DNA of 64,000 nucleotides from Coptis chinensis (taxonomy: Eukaryota > Streptophyta > Magnoliopsida > Ranunculales > Ranunculaceae). The DNA lies in NCBI GenBank assembly GCA_015680905.1, contig CM027384.1, positions 78,835,501-78,899,500 of the forward strand, written 5' to 3'. Below, piece after piece: positions 1 to 10,868 of the stretch (position 1 is the stretch's first letter; every line of letters starts with the position of its first letter). Position numbers and translations under genes: made by a program. Below the pieces are notes generated by a model. The model was given only the letters and a program-made list of their open reading frames with translations, was not told where the DNA came from and ran no database searches.

Positions 1-1955
1 ATCTCCTGTAGACCTATTTGTTTATATAAATATTAAGGGAGTAAGTTAACACTTGCCCCCAGGTCTAATAAAGTAGTGGTCGTGTGAGTATCCCCTAAGG
101 TGTATTATACAGTAGGACGACCAGGGTCCTTGTACTTAACGATTTCATTGTGTTCCGTTAAAGTTGGAAACTGTTTAGTTAAAAAAGTATCTTTAGGAAT
201 CTTTGTCTTACGCCTAGTAGTGCACAACTCTTTTAGAAACTTAGCAATGTGAGGTAACTTTTTAATTGCTTCAAGAAAAGGTAAGTTTATCGTTAGATTT
301 TTAAAAACTTCCTTAATCTCGTCAAAATTTGTATCCTTGTTTAACATAGCTAATCTCTGAGGAAACAGTGGTTTCTCTTTATATTTAGCATATGGATCAA
401 CATGATGTTTAACCTTGGCTTTCTGTTTCTTAGGTTATGGTTTAACTGGTACCTCTACAGGGGTAGGATCTTCAGTTTCTATTTCGGTATCTAGTTCAAT
501 ATCTAGTGTAAGGACCACTGGTGGGGTAACTATAGGCATAGTTAAGGCGTTATCAACCACTCTGCCAGAACGAAGGGTGGTGATGGCATTTAGCTCACCT
601 ACGTTTCCATTTTCATTACTAGTATTACCGTTTACCTCAAAAGCTGTGTTTGTTGTTTTAGGATTAGGTATCGCTTGTCCTGGAAACACACCTTTTGGAT
701 GTACTTTCTCTTGTGCTAAATGTTGTAAGGAAAGTTGTATGGCTTATAAAATCTGTTGTTGGGTTTGCATAAAGGTGTCAAAACGATCCGGTTGTGGAGG
801 AGTGTTAGCTATAGGTTGTGTGACAGGAACTATGTCACGTTGATTATTAATGGGTGGATTTTGGTAGTTATTATTTACCGGAACGATTCCTCTATTAGCA
901 TTATAATTATTATTGTTATAATTATTATAATTCCCTTGTCCTTGTCCTTGCCTCGGTGGAGCTTGGTTGTAATTATTTGTTGGCCTAACATTTTGGTTAT
1001 TAAACCTTGGAGGTTGTTGATTATTTCACCAACCGGAGTTGTTCGCTATTAATGGAACAAACATTATCTTGTTATGATTGTTGTTGTTCATAGGCGAGAG
1101 GACAATAGGAGTCGGGATGCTTTGGACTCAAACAAAAATTACATGGATTGGAGTTGATATTTATGACGGGGATAAGCTTTTGTTGAACAGAAATAGCCTC
1201 TACCTTTTTAGTGAGAGATTCGATTAAAGTTTTTAGTTCAGGATCGGATTTCATCTCAAACATACCGGCGGCCTTAACTGTTGTAGAAGAACTAGCAGAA
1301 CGGGAGATATCGTCACTACCCCCCCAATTATTATTACGCTTTGTCTGATCTTCTAGAAATTTATAAGCCTCTGAGGCTCCCTTACTGAGCAAACTACCCC
1401 CATTCATTATGTCAAGCACCTCTTTGTGGTGGTGTAACAGTCCCTTGAAAAAGGCACGAACTAACGTGTCTTTCGCGAGGTTATGGTGTGGACACTCCAT
1501 AAGAAGATCGGTGAAACATTTCCAAGCCTCTGAAAATGATTCATGAGGATTCTGTCGAAAGAAATGAATCTTGAAAAACATTTCATCGGTCTTCAGTGGT
1601 GGGCAAAAATGTTCTATAAATAGTTGAACAAGTTTGGCCCATGAGTCCATAGAATTAGGCGCTTGGGTAGTTAACCAAGACGCCGCCTTATCGGCTAAGG
1701 TGAAAGGAAACACCGTTAGTTTAATTTGTTCAGCACCAACCGTAGGATGGTGGAATATGGTAAGGACTTGGTCAATCTTACGCATGTGCTGATAAGGTTT
1801 TCATGGTCTAACCCATGAAAAACGGGTAACAAATTAAAAATATTTGGGGGGATTCGAAAATCCCCCACTGGGTCTGATAGAACGATGCAAGATTTTGGGC
1901 TATCGTTCAAGGCTTTGTAAAATTCAGAGAGAGGAGACTCTCTTTCTTCAGCCAT
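1..1955 (-). pseudogene. gag-protease of Element 1, frameshifted
   Basis: The reading begins at the ATG complementary to 1953-1955 (MAEERESPLSEF) and continues as a retrotransposon capsid domain: PVFHGLDHEN, then after a frameshift near 1790 the KAASWLTTQAP and FSEAWKCFTDLL blocks, and a zinc-knuckle-like CNFC-x4-H-x4-C at about 1090-1140. An Asn/Gln-rich low-complexity linker (about 880-1030) follows, then the block ITTLRSGRV (about 580) and the segment before protease (105-347). Antisense to 1-72 lies LDLGASVNLL, the aspartic protease active-site region. Stops and at least one frameshift make it nonfunctional. Gag would form the cytoplasmic virus-like particle and protease would process it. 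Confidence 0.85.
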
Positions 1956-2645
1956 TATTTCAGGTGTAGTGTGTGGTATATTAGCTAGAGGTGTAGTGAG
2001 TGGTATACTAGAAAGGCGTGTTTGTTAACGTTGCCGATTGATTACGTTAGGTGTTTTTCTTCTACCTGACCTTAATCTTCATGCAAGGCTAAGACCAATC
2101 TTAACTAAACATGACAATACTCAAAACAATCCTGATATGCTAGTATAAACCTCTAACAGGAGATGCGAGGAGTAGAAGAAAGAAGTACCTGAATGCCTCC
2201 TTGCTTCGCTTATGAATAGTGTCTTGTATACGTGAGCTCAATGTATTTAACAAGTTAGAACACTGAATAACTTGAAGAAATGGAAGTTTGAACTAACCTG
2301 TGGAAATCGGGCGGTTCAGAATAGGGCGCGGGGTGTGCTCTGGTTAAGCCTTGGGAGGGCGCAGGTCGCGCTCAGGTGAAACTCAAGTTCCAAGCGCTTC
2401 AGGGGAGGGGGCGCTCGAACTTTGCCTTGGTAGGGCGCGGGTCACGCTCAAGTCCAATTCGAGTTCCAGGCGCTTTAGTGCGGGGGGCGCTCGAGCTTTG
2501 CCTTGGTAGGGCGCGGGGCGCGCTTAGGCTTGTTCTTGGAAATTTTTTTAGTTTTTTAACCAGACAATCACTGTTAGAATCAAACAAGGGTGGGTTGGTT
2601 TAATGGGACTTCAGGAAGACTAACAATACTAAAGGGAACTAAGAT
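1956..2645 (-). other. Untranslated leader of Element 1
   Basis: Region between primer-binding site and gag start on the minus strand. No ORF with retrotransposon similarity is visible. It contains the GC-rich minisatellite listed separately at 2348-2535. Confidence 0.7.
2348..2535. repeat. GC-rich minisatellite, 76-bp period
   Basis: Units start at 2348, 2424 and 2500 (gccttgg.agggcgc.gg), giving about 2.4 copies with exactly 76-bp spacing. Each unit contains two GGGCGC blocks alternating with CGCTC/GCGCTT blocks. The GC content contrasts sharply with the AT-rich surroundings. Similar GC blocks recur in the LTR of Element 2 and in the copia LTRs. Confidence 0.85.
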
Positions 2646-2658
2646 GGCAACGACGCCA
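2646..2658 (-). promoter_or_regulatory. Primer-binding site of Element 1 (tRNA-Asp type)
   Basis: The plus strand reads ggcaacgacgcca, which matches the 3' end of plant tRNA-Asp (GGCAACGGCGCCA) at 12 of 13 positions. It lies 2 bp from the LTR edge, as expected for first-strand cDNA priming on the minus strand. Confidence 0.85.
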
Positions 2659-2660
2659 TT

Positions 2661-4235
2661 TGATAAAGGTAAAAATGATAGTTTTACCTACGAATAAGCG
2701 ACGAAAACTTAACGCAAGTAAAACTAAAACTAAACTTTATGCTTGATTATCAAAGTTTTTTACTCTCGATGCTATTGCACTAAGTGGAGTAGAAGATTCG
2801 TTCCACTCCTAGTTATTTAGAATTCGCGTTAACTAAGATTATCGGTCCTACCAAAGTCAATGAGAGTAATATGGAATTATATTACGATGGCAATTCAAAT
2901 ACTAAACAAGATACGAATAACTCAACTACGAAATGCTAAATTGATACTAGATAAAGAATTAGGGGAATTTGATTCCACCTTGAATCCAACTTAATAAACT
3001 AGCATAGATTGTTGTAATCCAATTCTTACGTTCTTACGATAAGAATTGGTGGTTCTAATCCCTAATCAATCATGACAATCTTTACCAACTAATGACTAGC
3101 ATGTGAGGAAGTTCAACCCATTCTCATGGCGAATCAACTACTTTTTAGAGTGGAATAGACTCTTACAACTATTTTTACACTACACAATCAAGTTTTCATC
3201 AAGGCTTCCTCAAATCCCTCTAATGGAGGTTTAGCCTTGAGTCATAAAACAATCATTTTTATACGAATTTAAGCAAGACATGATATAAAGATTGTAAATT
3301 TACTAATTTGAACTACTCAAGAATTTAAAACTAAATCAACAACTAAGAAATGATTTATAACTAAATGATTGAAATTAGATCTAAGTGATTTAATACTTGA
3401 AACTAGATTATGAGTAACAACTAACTTATTGATCTAATGAAACTAAATTGAATTGAAAAACTAATACTTTATTGTAAAACTAAAATTGATTCTAAAATAA
3501 TAATCTACTTTGTTCTAACTAATCTATTGGAATTGAAAAACTAATTAACTGAATGCATAAAAATCTAGATCTAAAACAAGCTATTGAAACTAATTAATGG
3601 AGTCTAAAAGCTAGATGTAGAATTATTGGCTAATAGCTACCTAAAAAACTAGATGCTTAAGAGTTAAGTCTTGTGTCCTCAAATGGAGGAGACAAGATCC
3701 ACATTTTCGTGCATGGGCTGAGGAGCCATGTTTTGGGTCGGAAAATCGAGCCCAAAACCCAATTTCTTCAGTCCACAGAGGCTTTTTCAGCTGGATTTTG
3801 CTTCAATAGACTTTTCATCCACTTATGCTCCTCTTATTGGATCAAGGTTTGGACCATTGGAAATCTCTTTCCAAGACGGTTGTTTTGACATAAGGTAGGA
3901 CCAATTCCAAGGTCTGAGTCAAAAGATACGGTCTTCGAAAGTTCTGCTGACTTTTGTGCGCTGTTTCTTCCCACGTTGACTTTGACTTTTCAGCTTTGAC
4001 CAGGATTTAAAAAGGCTTTTTCTCTTTGAATCTTGATCTTTAATCACAGAACTTCTTAGCAACCAACCTTTGCTCATTTATCTTGCAAAAGTGATGCATT
4101 TCTGCACATAATCGACTCCAATGCCTGAAATATATAAAAACACGTAATCAGTATTAACTCTTATTTATTACTCACATAATTGGTCTAAAAGTATTATTGT
4201 TAGGGGGTTAAAACTACAGTTTTGGGCTCTTATCA
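2661..4235 (-). repeat. 5' LTR of Element 1
   Basis: Begins TGATAAAGG and ends CTCTTATCA on the plus strand, giving matched TGATAA..TTATCA ends, 1575 bp. It abuts the primer site at 2658. On the minus strand the U3 side starts TGATAAGAGCCC. An AT-rich TTTAAA at about 4007-4013 is a possible TATA element. No ORF inside is supported. Confidence 0.8.
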
Positions 4236-5177
4236 CTAATGAAAGGCTCAGTGGGGCGACTAGCAGAAAAAAATATTCTTTAGGTTGGAATTTCTGGCTA
4301 TATCGATCCAAAGAGGGCCTAAATTCTCGCTTAGGATATGGTATGGTGATCAAGCAAGTGGACCTGTGATTTCTCTACTCAGAATTAACTTTTCTCTTGT
4401 GTCATCACTCAGATATCAACTCATATGAGACTTTTAGGCTAGAGTCTCACAGGATATGTAAATTAAGCACTCTAACCTAGGTCTCAGAAAAGTACTGCCA
4501 AATACAATTATAATGTTCATGCAAGACATTTATGAAAAGATGCAAAGACTATTACCTATTTATTAACCTAAGTTTCTAATAACTACTCTTAATTCTAATG
4601 CTAAATGAGATTTCTAGACTATTATCATCATAGAAAAGGAAACAATATCATTATCACAAAGTGCATAGTATAAATAATGTTTATTTTTCGCTTAAACAAA
4701 ACATTTTGTTCCCACCCCCAAACTTATTTTAGACATTGTCCTCAATGTTGACATATATGTGCAAATGAAAAAGATAACAATATGGACAAGTAAAGACAAA
4801 GGGAAGAGGTTACCAATAGCTTCATGAACGCAAAAATAAAGCTCAAGTCACCTGTAGAAATTAGTACTGTACCAAAGATATAACAGTGATAATATATATA
4901 AGGAACTAAATTACTACAACGACTAACATGTGTCACATATCTCATTCCATAGAGTTACACGTATCCAAAAAGACGGAGAAAAGGTGCGAAAGTGGAATGC
5001 ATGAGATGTGTACACAAGACTCAAAAATAAAAACATGGGTTGCCTCGCTCGCTCGCTCCCACAAGCGCTACATTTTACGTCTCTAGTAGACGACTGCTTC
5101 TCATAATAAAACCTTGGATTTAGATACCCAATCATAAGCAAAACAACATGCAAAACAACATTTAAGCATACCATGTA

Positions 5178-5519
5178 TCACCTATCACTATCACTAAAGT
5201 GGGTTGATCTAACATTGAAGAACCCAAAAGAAACAGGTAACCAAAAATCATCATCAAGGTCATCACCCAATAGTGGACCATTGGTCCCAACCAAATTGAA
5301 TTCACAAAGACCATCCGACTCTCTTTGTTGTTGGCTTACATTAAAACCATCACTGATCCTAGGGTGGGGTTCCAACTGGTTTTGGAGTTCTCTCTCATTA
5401 TTTTCCTCCATAGATTTTACTAACTGATTGACACAAGTTTCAAGTAGTTGGGTTGCCTTATAGGTAGCTAGTGCCTCTCTCTGGTCCTTTTGCATCTTCA
5501 ATAAACTTTGCATGTTCAA
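5178..5519 (-). CDS. Unrecognised 113-residue ORF in Element 2
   Basis: Open minus-strand frame starting MNMQSLLKMQKDQREALATY. The N-terminal half is Gln/Glu/Lys-rich and probably helical; the C-terminal half is acidic (LGDDLDDDFW). I recognise no domain and it may be a chance ORF or a remnant. It is not gag. Confidence 0.2.
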   Translation of the reverse strand: MNMQSLLKMQKDQREALATYKATQLLETCVNQLVKSMEENNERELQNQLEPHPRISDGFNVSQQQRESDGLCEFNLVGTNGPLLGDDLDDDFWLPVSFGFFNVRSTHFSDSDR

Positions 5520-6302
5520 TGTATTTTGCTCTATTTGAGCAAGAGTGTGTGCTATAGAAAATGAAAGTGTAGAAGGATTGTATGAGTTATAACTCCATTT
5601 TTTTTTGAATCTTTAAAAACGACAATCCACACAAACAATATCAAACAAGTATATCAATTCCAATTTAAAAATAATATGTTTGAATATTGTTGCTCCTAAA
5701 CCCAAATAACACGATTTCTAGTTCTTGTGCAAAAGCACCGTCACTCAATCCACGTGTCAAAAAGGTTTTCCTAATGAGCGGGCTTAACCCGTCTTAATAC
5801 AAAATGCCTAGGGATAGTCAAGGTGAATTATCCTTTCTAAATACAAGAAAAACAAAACACACGATGAAAGCAAATTCAATCAACAAGTCAAAAGTGTACC
5901 TCCCTTTTTCACTGTGTCCTACAGCACTAGAACACTTGTGCGAGCAAAATTCTAGATCCTACACACCAACTGGAAGTAGCCTGCAAAAGATAAAAAATAA
6001 TTCAGTAGAACTCAAGGCGCGGGCGTGCTCAGAAAACACTGGAATATAGTGCATGCACGCTTTCTGCGTAATTTGCTGGGAAACAAGGCAATAATAGCGG
6101 GCGCGCTCTGAGTTTCTCACAGGTAGATCTACAATTTTTCAGAGAGGTTCCTACAAATGTCAGGAACTTATTAATGTGGTCGTATGCAGAAAAATCTAAA
6201 TAAACATTTAACTATAAATTAACAAAAAACTACGACTAAACTAAAAACAAAAAATAACGAATTACGTAAAGTAAGACTCTAAAACTCAATTGTACCACTG
6301 CA

Positions 6303-6321
6303 ATCCCCGGTAGCGGCGCCA
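6303..6321 (-). promoter_or_regulatory. Primer-binding site of Element 2 (tRNA-Asp type)
   Basis: The plus strand reads atccccggtagcggcgcca, matching the tRNA-Asp 3' end (ATCCCCGGCAACGGCGCCA) except for two bases in the centre. The LTR begins 6 bp further right. Confidence 0.9.
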
Positions 6322-6327
6322 AAAACT

Positions 6328-7791
6328 TGATAGATATTTAACCGACCTAAATTAACAGCCTAATTAAATAATATTTTACTTATACTAATACTTGCAAGAT
6401 CACGAGGTCTACTGTAGTAGGTGTGCAAATACGAGGTTGACCCCACAGAGAATACGTGTTGGGTATAATTGAATATTAAAATACTATTTAACCTAATCCG
6501 AACAATATTATTTTAATGGAATTTTAATTAACTAATAACTAGTCCTATTTAACTTAATTATGAAAACTATAAAACTTATATTAAATTATCAATGGAGAGA
6601 ATACTAAGGCATTCGAATCCACCCTAGACTATTGTAAGTTATCCTAATTCAATTAATTCAAAGTTCTCTTTTAATTATGAGTAGCACGAGGGAAATGTAA
6701 CCCTAGCTTTCTCGAAGATGTGAACGTTGAGCTCTTATATAAATCTATATATTGGTTTGATTGAATTTCAGCAAACGAGAATATAAACTCCTAGCAAAAA
6801 TCATCTTCTTATAACACGACTTCTCACAAGTTTACGTAAACGATAAAATCAATGCTTTTATAAGAACAAAATATTAATCCAACTATTAACTAGTCAAGTC
6901 ATAACATAACATGCAAGATATAATCAATGAAGGTAAACCACTAATATCAATATGAAAACAATCAATGAATCTTTAAGTTCCGAGAACAATGAATCAACTA
7001 AACAGTATAAACCTATGCAAGTCTAGGGTTTCCTTTAAGCCCTAGCTTATTATTTAGCTAGACATATTAACTGGAACAGTAAAAACAGATGAAAAAGACT
7101 CCCTTAACAAAACCGTGAGGTTGCTGTGGTGTCTTCTTCTCCAACTCTCCTATCCCAAAGTTCTAACAGTTGTGCACCTAGCTCCAAGTATTGGCCTTAA
7201 AGGATGTAACCTGTTTCGGCTTGGTGAGACTCCTCTCCTGTTATCTTTCTTCTTCTCTCTAGAGCTCTATCTCCTATTTCTCTCTTTCTTCTTTCATGTT
7301 TTCTTGTGTTCTGGAGAGCTCTTCTTTTGTCTCTTCATTTTGCTTTGTATATATAGAGGCTTTGATTAGGGAATGCAAGCCTTGGAACTGCTTTAGAAAG
7401 GTTCCTTTCCACGTTTTAATCACTTTTGGAACTATCCAAATCGAGTTCAAGTGGTGGAGATAAGCTGCGAAGGAAGCGCGGGCGTGCTTTGTCATAGACT
7501 TCTTCAGGCGCGGGCGTGCTTTGACCTCTTGACAACAATACCTCAACTTTTTATAGTAGCTTTATAATGTCATACACATGTTATTTCATATCTTGTTTTG
7601 CGTATTCTCTCTGTAATCAAGACATAAGAATCTCATAACTCCATAAAGTCATCAGTCTTAGCCCGTTTATTTGTATTTGCGTTGATTTCTGTAAAACCAA
7701 GGAAATAGACTAATCAAAGGAACTTATATTAATTAACTAGACAATATAACATAAATATGGGCATACATGTATAACATTTATGTGCTTATCA
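6328..7791 (-). repeat. 5' LTR of Element 2
   Basis: Starts TGATAGATAT and ends GTGCTTATCA on the plus strand (1464 bp). A minus-strand TATA box (CTATATATAC, about 7347-7358) lies about 435 bp from the U3 edge, supporting minus orientation. The plus-strand sequence contains GCGCGGGCGTGCT near 7477 and 7508, resembling blocks in other elements of this window. Confidence 0.85.
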
Positions 7792-8824
7792 ACCGCTCTA
7801 CTGGGAGTGGGTCTGGTGCTTTACCTGAGTGAACTGGGGGTAAGGGGGTGAGGAGTTCGAGGTCTAGGGCCTGACTCAACCTGGCGATACCTGATCTGGA
7901 TAGTTTTGAGAAGGGGCTCGCTTTGACTGCTGATGTTGGTGGGAAAGGGAAGGGGAAGGTCGCTGCCACAAAAGCTGGCAAGACGACCTCCCAAAAGGGT
8001 GATGATTTGGATCGGAACCTTGTTTATATGAACCCGAAGTCTGGGAAGAAGCATCTGGTCAAGAGGTCAAATTGTAGTTATAAATCTGCACCTATTGCTG
8101 CATGTTTGCTTGATGTTGTTGTTCTGGATAATGATCGTAAGGATTTGGATGGTAAAGACTTGGCTGAAAATTTGAGGGCGATGGATTTAGCCCATTGTTT
8201 GGTACGTCTTTTAACTTTTATTGTGGTTGGTTGGCTATATAAGTAGTTATTTTAACACTTGGTATTTTTGTGTAGCTTCTAGCTGGTTATCAGAAGCTAA
8301 AACAGATGGTTCAGATTAGTGAGTTTGAGAAGGAAGAATTGGAGAAAGTAAAAGATGAACTGGTCAATGTGAGGGACGTTCAGGTGGCAGAAAAGAAAGA
8401 GTTAGACGAGCTGAAGAGGCTATACAATGATGCCATTCTAGAGAAGCTGACTATGAGCGGCTCGATTGCAGAGCTTGAGGAGAAGGTGGCTTATGTTACT
8501 GAGTACGCTAAAACTTATAAACCGGTTGCTTAGAGGGCTTAGCAGGCTTACGATGGTTTGGGGCAAGATTTCGACGAACTGGAGCAGATGTATTTTTAAT
8601 TGAAAGAAGAGCATGAAAGTGGGGCTCTCGGTACATTAGTGATCGACGTACCTAGAGATGCTAGTAATGCTCCATCTGCTAGTACTGTCGTCCCTACTAA
8701 ACTAACTGAGGATGCTGTCAATACTCTTTCTGTTGATGTTCTTCCCGTTGATGTTGATGGTGGTGCTGCTACTCCGGACGAATTGGATCCTTTGCAGATG
8801 GAGTCCTTGACCAATGTTGCTTGA
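7792..8824 (+). pseudogene. Antisense additional ORF of Element 3, 3' part
   Basis: Coding on the strand opposite to pol. The exon ending at 8201 (..DLAHCL) is joined by a consensus 74-bp intron (GTACGT at 8202, TGTAG ending 8275) to an exon starting LLAGYQKLKQM. A coiled coil follows (EKEELEKVKDEL.. to about 8533), then a stop at 8531-8533 and a degenerate acidic tail ending LQMESLTNVA at 8824. The 5' part is missing because Element 2 inserted at 7791. Position, intron placement and coiled coil match the better preserved antisense ORF of Element 5, which has a gypsy-type transposon domain resembling Pfam PF04195. Function is unknown. Confidence 0.6.
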
Positions 8825-8889
8825 TTCCTTCTTTGTCTTTGAAAATAATGATGTTTTTGGCCGTTCCTTGAATTTGTAAGATTGTCTGA

Positions 8890-9190
8890 AAGTGGTGGAG
8901 ATATACTAGAGTTGGTTTCCTGGGCTTGCCTAGGCAGTTCGCCTTATTATTAGTTGTATGGCGTGACCCAGATACATGAAGAGCTGATAACCTGGGGCGA
9001 CCTGGGTAGTTCGCCTTTATTATTTGCTTTAATGTTGGTATGTGGACAAACTGGTTTCTCAGAATGTTCTGGGCAGTTCGGCTTGACTTTGCGATCATGT
9101 TAACCGAGCTGGTTTTCTGGGATGTCTTGGTAGCTCGGTTAGTATATGAACTGGGTTCCTGAGTCTGTTCAGGCAGTTCATAATTGACAT
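8890..9190. repeat. Degenerate minisatellite beyond the antisense ORF
   Basis: About five imperfect copies of a 60-75 bp unit built on ctggtttcctggg..ggcagttcgcc, visible near 8915, 8990, 9048, 9110 and 9150. GAACTG/CAGTTC half-sites recur. An equivalent array is at 25080-25340 in Element 5, again between pol and the antisense ORF. Confidence 0.6.
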
Positions 9191-9278
9191 TTATAAACTG
9201 CATACATATTTCTTTCGTCTTTTTGCTTATGTCTTGAATGCAATTGCCTTCAATTTTGATATTTGCACCTAATTTTAA

Positions 9279-9819
9279 GGATAAACTACTGTTTTGACAC
9301 TTGTACTCTTGGTCAACTAACATTTTCCCCCTTGTACAAATTTAACATCTTAAAACACATTATACTCTTGGTCAACTAACATTCTCCCCCTTGTACAAAT
9401 TTAACAGCTTAAAACATATTATACTCTTAGTCAACTAACATTCTCACCCTTGTACACGTGGGCATAACCTGATGACTAGGATATTGTGTGTTTAGTGAGA
9501 AAAAAAAAGTGTGTTACAATAAAGTTTTTTTTTTTAAATTACGCTAAACACACAATATCCTAGTCATCGGGTTATGCCCACGTGTACAAGGGTGAGAATG
9601 TTAGTTGACTAAGAGTACAATGTGTTTTAAGCTGTTAAATTTGTACAAGGGGGAGAATGTTAGTTGACCAAGAGTACAATGTATTTTAAGCTATTAAATT
9701 TGTACAAGGGGGAGAATGTTAGTTGACCAAGAGTACAATGTATTTTAAGCTATTAAATTTGTACAAGGGGGAGAATGTTAGTTGACCAAGAGTACAAGGG
9801 TTAAAACAGTAGTTTATCC
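9279..9819. mobile_element. Mutator-type MITE with minisatellite arms
   Basis: 541-bp foldback element. The ends GGATAAACTACTGTTTT and AAAACAGTAGTTTATCC are perfect inverted repeats, flanked by the 9-bp duplication taattttaa (9270-9278 and 9820-9828), the length typical of Mutator-like elements. Each arm contains tandem copies of a 58-59 bp unit (ctcttggtcaactaacattc..): three core copies on the left and four on the right, with a short AT-rich loop around 9486-9540. No coding capacity. Confidence 0.85.
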
Positions 9820-9859
9820 TAATTTTAACGTAGAAGTGTATATTTTGCAAGAGCAATAA

Positions 9860-10780
9860 GGCTATAGAGAGCTTTGGGATTGAGTGATCGAGTTGTTGTG
9901 TAGCTCTTAGAGCTGGAGTAAGTGTTTTACTCCAGTGATTATTTTAGCCTATGTAAGTGTGTTGCTTTTAGTGGACATTTTGCACATAGTTGACCCTAGA
10001 AGTGTAGGTTTCCAACTAATGAGTAGTGTTTAAGTTATGTAGTCGGTGAGCTCGAATGAACGTTTTAGCTCTAGAGAACGTGTTAGTTCAAGTAAACGTT
10101 CTACACTAAGTTTATCCTAGAATTGTAGGTCCTTAACTAGTGAGAAATGTTAAGGCTAAGTAGCCTGTGAGCTATGTAGCCCTGAGCTCGAGTGAGCATT
10201 TTATTATGTAGAACGTGTAAGCTCTGGAGAGCATTTAAGTTCAAGCAATTGTGTGGCTCTTAGATAGTGTTCTGCACTTAGTTGACCCTCGAAGTGTAGG
10301 TATCCAACTAGTGAGAAGTGTGTGAGCTATGTAGCCTTGAGCTCGAGTGAGCGTTTAATTGTGTAGAATGTTTAAGCTCCAAAAAGCATTTAAGTTTAAA
10401 TAATGGGTTAGATAGACTTACCCCATTTTGTAAGATCCAACGGTCGATTTCTTCATCTAAAAAAAAAAAAAATCATCTCAGTGAGTCCGTTGGATCTTGC
10501 AATCAGTACCACCAATATTTTTTGAAAATGGGGCTAACACTAATTGCAACTATTAATGGGGGGGTTAGTCTAACTAACCCTTAAATAATTGTGTGGCTCT
10601 TAGAGAGCGTTATGTACTGAGTTGACCCTAGAAGTGTAGGTATCCAACTAGTGAGAAGTGTGTGAGCTATGTAGCCCTAAGCTCCAGTGAGCGTTTTAGC
10701 ACAGAGAACGTTTGAGCTCTGGAGAGCGTTTTAGTTCAAGTTAGCATTTTGCTCTTAGAGAGCGAGCTGTGCGTTTATTT
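9860..10780. repeat. Minisatellite of about 160-170 bp in Element 3 spacer
   Basis: The phrase gttgaccctagaagtgtagg..ccaactagtgag recurs at about 9987, 10110, 10277 and 10620, each followed by gagctc..gagagcgtt phrases. After removing the MITE at 10405-10580 the spacing of the last pair is about 158 bp. Non-coding, located just beyond the pol stop. Confidence 0.7.
10405..10580. mobile_element. Small Mutator-type MITE
   Basis: 176 bp, ends GGGTTAG and CTAACCC, subterminal inverted blocks CCCCATTTT and AAAATGGGG. The flanking 9-bp duplication ttaaataat (10396-10404, 10581-10589) is exact. Removing element plus one duplication restores the surrounding minisatellite unit, which confirms insertion. 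Confidence 0.88.
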
Positions 10781-10868
10781 AATAACATTGAGAGATTGCA
10801 GTGCATTGATGCAAAATAAAAACTATGTGTATAGTGTTAAGAGTAAGAGCTCATGGAAATAGAATTTT

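Larger units (their letters stand above)
1..4235 (-). mobile_element. Element 1: Ty3/gypsy LTR retrotransposon (Athila/Tat-like), 5' part
   Basis: On the minus strand the order is LTR (2661-4235), tRNA-Asp-type primer site (2646-2658), a long leader, then gag and the start of protease, which leaves the window at position 1. The 3' part and 3' LTR lie outside, so LTR divergence and target-site duplication cannot be checked. The element sits inside the internal region of Element 2, whose sequence resumes at 4236. Gag composition, the LRSG motif before protease and the DLGAS protease motif are typical of the Athila/Tat group. Confidence 0.85.
4236..7791 (-). mobile_element. Element 2: gene-poor LTR retrotransposon, interrupted by Element 1
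   Basis: A 1464-bp LTR (6328-7791) and primer site (6303-6321) are followed on the minus strand by about 2.1 kb of internal sequence before the edge of Element 1 at 4236. No gag, protease, reverse transcriptase or integrase similarity is visible. Antisense landmarks, namely GAGGACAATGTCTAAAA with GTTTGGGGGTGGG (about 4742-4705) and GCGCTTGTGGGAG near 5072, are in my experience found downstream of integrase in Athila/Tat elements. This suggests a non-autonomous deletion derivative. The rest may lie left of the window. Confidence 0.65.

Noticed and set aside
415..843. Plus-strand 142-residue ORF
   Set aside because: Lies antisense to the gag linker and LRSG block of Element 1; composition is a reverse-strand shadow.
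6303..6321. tRNA-Asp-like sequence as a tRNA gene
   Set aside because: Only the 3' end of the tRNA matches and it sits beside an LTR: primer-binding site. The same applies to 2646-2658.
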